33,582 bases of DNA from Actinomycetes bacterium. Its GTDB lineage: Bacteria; Actinomycetota; Actinomycetes; Propionibacteriales; Propionibacteriaceae. Below the pieces are notes generated by a model that searched no databases, had not been told where the DNA came from, and was given only the letters and a program-made list of their open reading frames with translations. The position numbers and the translations under genes are program-made. The stretch is taken from contig JAJZQV010000025.1 of assembly GCA_021803025.1 (NCBI GenBank), positions 1 to 33,582 on the forward strand, written 5' to 3'. This document shows positions 31,509-33,582 of the stretch, in pieces. Position 1 is the stretch's first letter. Each line of letters starts with the position of its first letter.

Positions 31509-31650
31509 TCAGCCGTCGTAGTGGCCGGCGGCGATGTCGTCGAGCAGCCCCGGGTGCAGGGGCTCCCATCGCAGCAGGGCACGGGTCTTCGTCGACGCTC
31601 TGCATGAAGCCGAAGAAGCCGAGGGCGTCCGGCCCGACCGACCTCGTCGC
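31509..31650 (-). pseudogene. Frameshifted 3' remnant of an NAD-dependent short-chain dehydrogenase/epimerase gene
   Basis: On the minus strand the last 28 codons before a TGA at 31509-31511 read [18 protein letters not shown] then [10 protein letters not shown], the typical tail of NAD(P)-binding SDR/epimerase-type proteins (a TRALLGWxPxHPGLL...GHY pattern). Just upstream, in a different frame, [12 protein letters not shown] gives the preceding helix. The two frames meet at 31588-31595, which implies a small frameshifting deletion. Everything further 5' is missing, replaced by the end of the ABC-transporter ATPase gene. No complete homologue is present, so this is gene decay at a rearrangement edge. 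The family name is from pattern recall. Confidence 0.6.
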
Positions 31651-31661
31651 CGCGCAGGGGC

Positions 31662-32480
31662 TCAGGCGGGGGGAGACGCGGCGTGGTCGTCCGGTGTCTC
31701 GACGTGGGTCGGGTCGAGGACGCGCCGCAGGAACGAACGGGTCCTCTCCTCGGTCGGGTTCCCGATGACGTCCTCGGGCGACCCCTGCTCGACGATGACG
31801 CCGCCGTCCATGAAGATCACCCGGTCGGCGACCTCGCGGGCGAACGCCATCTCGTGGGTGACGACCATCATCGTCATGCCGTCAGCTGCGAGGTCACGCA
31901 TGACAGCCAGCACGTCGCCGACGAGCTCCGGGTCCAGCGCCGACGTGGGCTCATCGAACAACATGAGCTCGGGGTCCATCGACAGGGCGCGCGCGATGGC
32001 GACCCGCTGCTGCTGGCCCCCGGAGAGCTTGAGCGGGTACGAGTCGGCCCGGTCGCCCAGACCCACGAGGTGCAGGTTCTGCATGGCGATCTCCTTGGCC
32101 CTGGCCGGGGACATCTTCTTGACCTGCGTCAGCGCGATCGTGCAGTTCTCGAGCGCGGTGAGGTGAGGGAACAGGTTGAACGACTGGAACACCATCCCCA
32201 TGAGCGTGCGGAGGCGGTCGATGTCCGCGTCCGGGTCGGTGATCTCCTCGTTGAGGATGAAGATGCGCCCCTGCGTCGGCGTCTCCAGCAGGTTCACGCA
32301 GCGCAGCAGCGTCGACTTCCCCGACCCCGACGGGCCGATGACGCACACCACCTCCCCCCGGTGGACGGTCAGGTCGATGCCCTTGAGCACCTCCAGGTCC
32401 CCGAAGGACTTGTGCAGGTTGTAGATCTGGATCTCGTCCTCACGGTTGCCCGTGGGGATCCTTGCTGCTGTGACGCTCAC
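31662..32480 (-). CDS. Polar amino-acid ABC transporter, ATP-binding protein
   Basis: A 272-residue ATPase of the GlnQ/HisP family. Walker A GPSGSGKS (49-56), Q-loop [16 protein letters not shown], signature [15 protein letters not shown], Walker [15 protein letters not shown], and the switch His in [15 protein letters not shown] are all intact. [20 protein letters not shown] is the typical A-loop region. The GTG at 32478-32480 overlaps the permease stop codon, so the two are coupled; the apparent longer frame upstream lies over the permease gene and is not real. It energises uptake of an amino acid or similar small polar solute with the adjacent permease and binding protein. The substrate is not determined. 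Confidence 0.93.
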   Translation of the reverse strand: MSVTAARIPTGNREDEIQIYNLHKSFGDLEVLKGIDLTVHRGEVVCVIGPSGSGKSTLLRCVNLLETPTQGRIFILNEEITDPDADIDRLRTLMGMVFQSFNLFPHLTALENCTIALTQVKKMSPARAKEIAMQNLHLVGLGDRADSYPLKLSGGQQQRVAIARALSMDPELMLFDEPTSALDPELVGDVLAVMRDLAADGMTMMVVTHEMAFAREVADRVIFMDGGVIVEQGSPEDVIGNPTEERTRSFLRRVLDPTHVETPDDHAASPPA

Positions 32481-33298
32481 TTCGACCTCGCCTGTCTGGC
32501 CTCCATCTTCCTGACCAGGAAGGTGAGAGGCAGTGTGACCACCAGATAGCTCAGCCCCGCGATGACGAGGGGCGTGATGTTCGCGTACGTGTTCGACATC
32601 GCACGCCCGTACTTCGTGAGGTCGTACGCATCGGCGGTGAGACCGATGACGTACACCAGGGAGGAGTCCTTCGTCAGCGCCACGAACTCGTTGGTGAGCG
32701 GGGGCGTGACGATGCGGAACGCCTGGGGCAGGACGATACGGCGGGTGGCGAGACCGGACGACATGCCCAGCGACCGTGCCGCCTCCACCTGCCCCTTCGG
32801 CACCGCCTGGATGCCCGCGCGGATGGTCTCGGCCATGTAGGCCGCGGACACGAGGCCGAGGCCGAGCCAGACCGAGCCGTACGGGTCGAACGGGATCCGC
32901 AGACCCGGCAGTGCGAGCGGCATGAGGCTGAACGCGATGAGCACGATGATCGCCGGGACGCCGCGGAAGAACTCGATGTAGATCGTGGCCAGCCACCGGT
33001 ACGGGGCGACCTGGGAGAGCCTCATGAGTGCGAGCACGGTGCCGAGGAGGAGGCCGACGGCGAACGCCCCCGCGGTGTACGCAACCGTGTTGAGGAACGC
33101 GAACGGCAACCCTTGGGTGAGCGCCTTCTGGACCATGTCCGGCCGGAAGAACGTGCTCGTCACCGCGCGACCGTCGATGAACAGCACGGCGAGGACGACG
33201 AGGAGCGCCAGCACCCCGTACTGGACCATGCGGATCCGCTGCGCGCGCTGACGAGGAGACCGCTTCGCGCGGGGGGCCACTGCTGTCGCTGTCGTCAT
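32477..33298 (-). CDS. Polar amino-acid ABC transporter, permease
   Basis: A 273-residue inner-membrane protein of the HisM/GlnP type. A basic N-terminal segment precedes the first membrane helix ([15 protein letters not shown], about residue 27). Further helices include [20 protein letters not shown] and a C-terminal [20 protein letters not shown]. The EAA-type loop that docks with the ATPase is [18 protein letters not shown], and [15 protein letters not shown] is another family segment. AAGGAGC lies before the ATG at 33296-33298. It follows the binding-protein gene after a hairpin and overlaps the ATPase gene. With only one permease gene visible it is presumably a homodimer, unless a second one lies outside the window. 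Confidence 0.93.
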   Translation of the reverse strand: MTTATAVAPRAKRSPRQRAQRIRMVQYGVLALLVVLAVLFIDGRAVTSTFFRPDMVQKALTQGLPFAFLNTVAYTAGAFAVGLLLGTVLALMRLSQVAPYRWLATIYIEFFRGVPAIIVLIAFSLMPLALPGLRIPFDPYGSVWLGLGLVSAAYMAETIRAGIQAVPKGQVEAARSLGMSSGLATRRIVLPQAFRIVTPPLTNEFVALTKDSSLVYVIGLTADAYDLTKYGRAMSNTYANITPLVIAGLSYLVVTLPLTFLVRKMEARQARSK

Positions 33299-33320
33299 GC
33301 GGAAGCTCCTTCATGCGAAC

Positions 33321-33348
33321 GGCCGCCGGCCCCGAAGGACCGGCGGCC
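33321..33348 (-). terminator. Hairpin between binding-protein and permease genes
   Basis: GGCCGCCGG and CCGGCGGCC form a perfect nine-pair stem around CCCCGAAGGA in the gap after the binding-protein stop. There is no T-run on the minus strand. This position is typical for a partial terminator or mRNA-stabilising hairpin that lets the binding protein be made in excess over membrane subunits. Confidence 0.6.
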
Positions 33349-33359
33349 GGTGCCGCTGC

Positions 33360-33582
33360 TCACTTGGGTGCGTCGACTCCGAACCACTTCTTGTAGATCG
33401 TGTTGTACGTGCCGTCGGACTTCGCGGAGCTCAGGACGCCGTTGACGACCGACTGGAGCGCCGTGTTGTCCTTGCCCATGCTGAACCCATAGCTCTCGTT
33501 CGTGGTGAACTCCTTCGCCACGGTGGTCTTCGGGTTGTCCTTGGCGAAGTTGTACACCACGCCGTTGTCGTTGATGGCCGCG
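33360..33582 (-). CDS. Polar amino-acid ABC transporter, substrate-binding protein (C-terminal part)
   Basis: The last 73 residues of a family 3 solute-binding protein; the rest lies beyond the right edge. The frame reads AAINDNGVVYNFAKDNP, EFTTNESYGFSMGKDN, SVVNGVLSSAKSDGTYNTIY and KKWFGVDAPK. The final segment, with GTYNTIYKKWFG, is the classic ending of these periplasmic-type receptors. The protein would be secreted and probably lipid-anchored in an actinomycete, but the N-terminus is not visible. It is the first visible gene of the transporter unit, followed by a strong hairpin and the permease gene. Confidence 0.88.
   Translation of the reverse strand, partial: AAINDNGVVYNFAKDNPKTTVAKEFTTNESYGFSMGKDNTALQSVVNGVLSSAKSDGTYNTIYKKWFGVDAPK

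Noticed and set aside
32481-33314. Apparent fusion of the ABC ATPase with an N-terminal domain
   Set aside because: The extra part is an alternative frame of the permease gene, which is itself clearly coded in the proper frame; the ATPase starts at the GTG at 32480.

Overview
This is high-GC DNA from an actinomycete. The signs are strong G/C bias at third codon positions, a dnaK-grpE-dnaJ-hspR operon under HAIR/HspR operators, a ferrochelatase with a C-terminal cysteine cluster, an actinobacterial-type ChdC, and several genes whose start codon lies 6-7 nt after a TANNNT -10 box (leaderless). A member of the Propionibacteriales is a reasonable guess, but the sequence alone does not prove it. 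No rRNA, tRNA, intact mobile element or CRISPR array was seen.

Layout. 1-3.3 kb: mostly minus-strand genes, namely a 5' piece of a fatty-acid desaturase, a sigma-like HTH protein, exonuclease III, a SAM methyltransferase and a YezG/DUF600-like protein, plus the stub of a pentapeptide-repeat gene. 3.4-8.1 kb: a LacI-family regulator with its own promoter and operator, a luciferase-like flavin oxidoreductase, a DEAD-box RNA helicase with a hairpin-rich leader, and a Tat-lipoprotein polysaccharide deacetylase. 8.2-12.4 kb: the HspR-regulated chaperone operon. 12.4-15.0 kb: a 450-bp non-coding stretch with inverted repeats and a possible structured leader, a glycerol-1-phosphate dehydrogenase-like gene, a small acidic protein and a zinc-ribbon thioredoxin.

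15.1-25.5 kb is the centrepiece: nine plus-strand genes (hemA, hemE, a radical SAM/SPASM gene, cgoX, chdC, cpfC, a hemC-hemD fusion, hemB, hemL) that overlap at every junction. Together they encode the whole coproporphyrin-dependent route from glutamyl-tRNA to heme b; only glutamyl-tRNA synthetase is missing. The radical SAM protein is extra to that pathway. It sits between hemE and cgoX and resembles the AhbD/NirJ side of the family, so it could be an alternative porphyrin-modifying step, perhaps for low oxygen. This is the best candidate in the window for under-described biology.

25.5-28.0 kb: four 24-bp repeats arranged symmetrically, a phosphotransferase, a lipoprotein, a 94-bp near-perfect palindrome, and two perfect 39-bp direct repeats. 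These lead into a promoter with tandem TetR-like operators. 28.0-31.4 kb: E1-alpha, E1-beta and E2 of a branched-chain 2-oxoacid dehydrogenase. 31.4-33.6 kb: a 70-bp inverted-repeat element, the frameshifted tail of a short-chain dehydrogenase-like gene, and a minus-strand polar amino-acid ABC transporter (binding protein, hairpin, permease, ATPase) that runs off the right edge.
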